The notes under the pieces are model-generated. The model saw nothing but the letters and a program-made list of their open reading frames with translations. It did no database searches and was not told the DNA's origin. 64,000 nucleotides of DNA from Aphrocallistes beatrix (taxonomy: Eukaryota; Porifera; Hexactinellida; Sceptrulophora; Aphrocallistidae), in contig OY725488.1 in the NCBI GenBank assembly GCA_963281255.1, positions 7,847,524 to 7,911,523 on the forward strand, in the 5' to 3' direction. Each line of letters begins with the position of its first letter. Positions within the stretch are counted from its first letter, which is position 1. Made by a program: the position numbers and the translations under genes. Of this stretch, positions 63,451-64,000 are shown piece by piece.

Positions 63451-64000
63451 CTATGCGTCATTGATTAATGGTTCTAACCGCTCTGCTAACTTGGGCCTGT
63501 AAGTATACTTTCTCTTCCAGTTCTTGATGATAGTTCTACCATGCTTGATTGTGAATATTGAGTACGGCACCATGAACAGAAGAAACGAAATCATGTACAG
63601 TATTTGGATCGGATAAAATAGGATTCTCGTTACCTGTTCCACGGCTGCATGTGCTGTTGCTGGAATAGCAATTTGGATGTTATATGTGCTGTCGAGGATA
63701 CAGGGGTTTACCAGTGTGAGATCGAGTATCCTTTGCACTGCTGTAAGAAAAATACCCATTTGGAATGTTATCCCGCATAACAGGTAGATTTTAGAATATA
63801 GCTTGTATGTTCCCAATTGTTTTCTAGCTTTCTTGTAAACTATACTATTCTCGAATTGTAAATCTTGGATTCTTGATGTTATTAGTCGAGCTAATTTTCT
63901 CGAAGATATTATGTAGAAACATAGTTCTATCATTAGTGTTATTTCGAGAACTACTTGAGATATTGTGGTTGTAGATGGGATGAGTGTTAAGGTGGATACG
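63451..64000 (-). CDS. Unrecognised multi-pass membrane protein, C-terminal part (cut by window edge)
   Basis: The frame is open from the right edge of the window to a TAG at 63451, at least 182 codons. An internal ATG at 63933 lies within a hydrophobic stretch that already starts upstream, so the true start is probably outside the window. Three hydrophobic segments are visible: around the internal Met (QVVLEITLMIELCFYIIS), about residues 45-66 counted from that Met (IYLLCGITFQMGIFLTAV), and about 100-128 (ILFYPIQILYMISFLLFMVP). They are separated by a basic loop and a loop containing two possible glycosylation-free Cys-poor segments. The tail KNWKRKYTYRPK is basic. This could be the last part of a receptor-like or other seven-helix protein, but no family motif is recognised, and an intron within the frame cannot be excluded. 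Confidence 0.6.
   Translation of the reverse strand, partial: VSTLTLIPSTTTISQVVLEITLMIELCFYIISSRKLARLITSRIQDLQFENSIVYKKARKQLGTYKLYSKIYLLCGITFQMGIFLTAVQRILDLTLVNPCILDSTYNIQIAIPATAHAAVEQVTRILFYPIQILYMISFLLFMVPYSIFTIKHGRTIIKNWKRKYTYRPKLAERLEPLINDA

Overview
This is eukaryotic nuclear DNA, most likely from an invertebrate animal or a close relative. The genes carry GT-AG introns of only 60 to 66 bp, and the recognisable proteins are an ACER3-type alkaline ceramidase, translation initiation factor eIF3 subunit L and an SLC47/MATE transporter. All three align with their animal counterparts residue by residue at key positions. The species cannot be named from the sequence; the short introns and close spacing of ceramidase and eIF3L suggest a compact, AT-rich genome.

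Layout. Positions 1 to about 51,540 are one continuous tandem satellite array that enters from the left edge. The monomer is 68 to 71 bp: long forms are 70-71 bp and short forms lack 3 bp. There are roughly 735 copies, all in the same orientation. The first 12 kb is a mosaic of diverged monomers. From about 12 kb to 51 kb the array is built of recent nested higher-order repeats with measured offsets of 488, 766, 817, 902, 968, 1047, 1306, 1326, 1444, 2418, 2484, 2648, 3724, 5943, 6988, 7139 and 7956 bp. The last 0.5 kb decays monomer by monomer into unique DNA.

Positions 51.5 to 54.2 kb hold a mobile-element graveyard: a tandem pair of tRNA-derived units, a TA-flanked pogo/Tigger-like MITE, and two copies of a 249-bp module that ends in a GC-rich palindromic cassette, the second copy lying just upstream of the ceramidase gene. 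From 54.3 to 57.5 kb are two forward genes, ceramidase (2 exons, 271 aa) and eIF3L (4 exons, 584 aa), separated by about 330 bp. From 57.5 to 60.3 kb lie a foldback element, one copy of a repeat beginning AGTGCAGCTCC, and a hAT-type element with a perfect 8-bp target duplication that has itself been invaded by a second TA-flanked MITE. From 60.3 to 62.2 kb is a reverse-strand MATE transporter with no introns (612 aa), followed upstream by a second AGTGCAGCTCC element with both ends. The right edge cuts a reverse-strand gene for a multi-pass membrane protein that I do not recognise.

The three identified genes do not form a pathway: sphingolipid turnover in internal membranes, translation initiation, and proton-coupled export of organic cations. 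The main novelty is in the satellite (its hierarchy, its conserved central dyad and its decaying edge) and in the GC-rich palindromic cassette.
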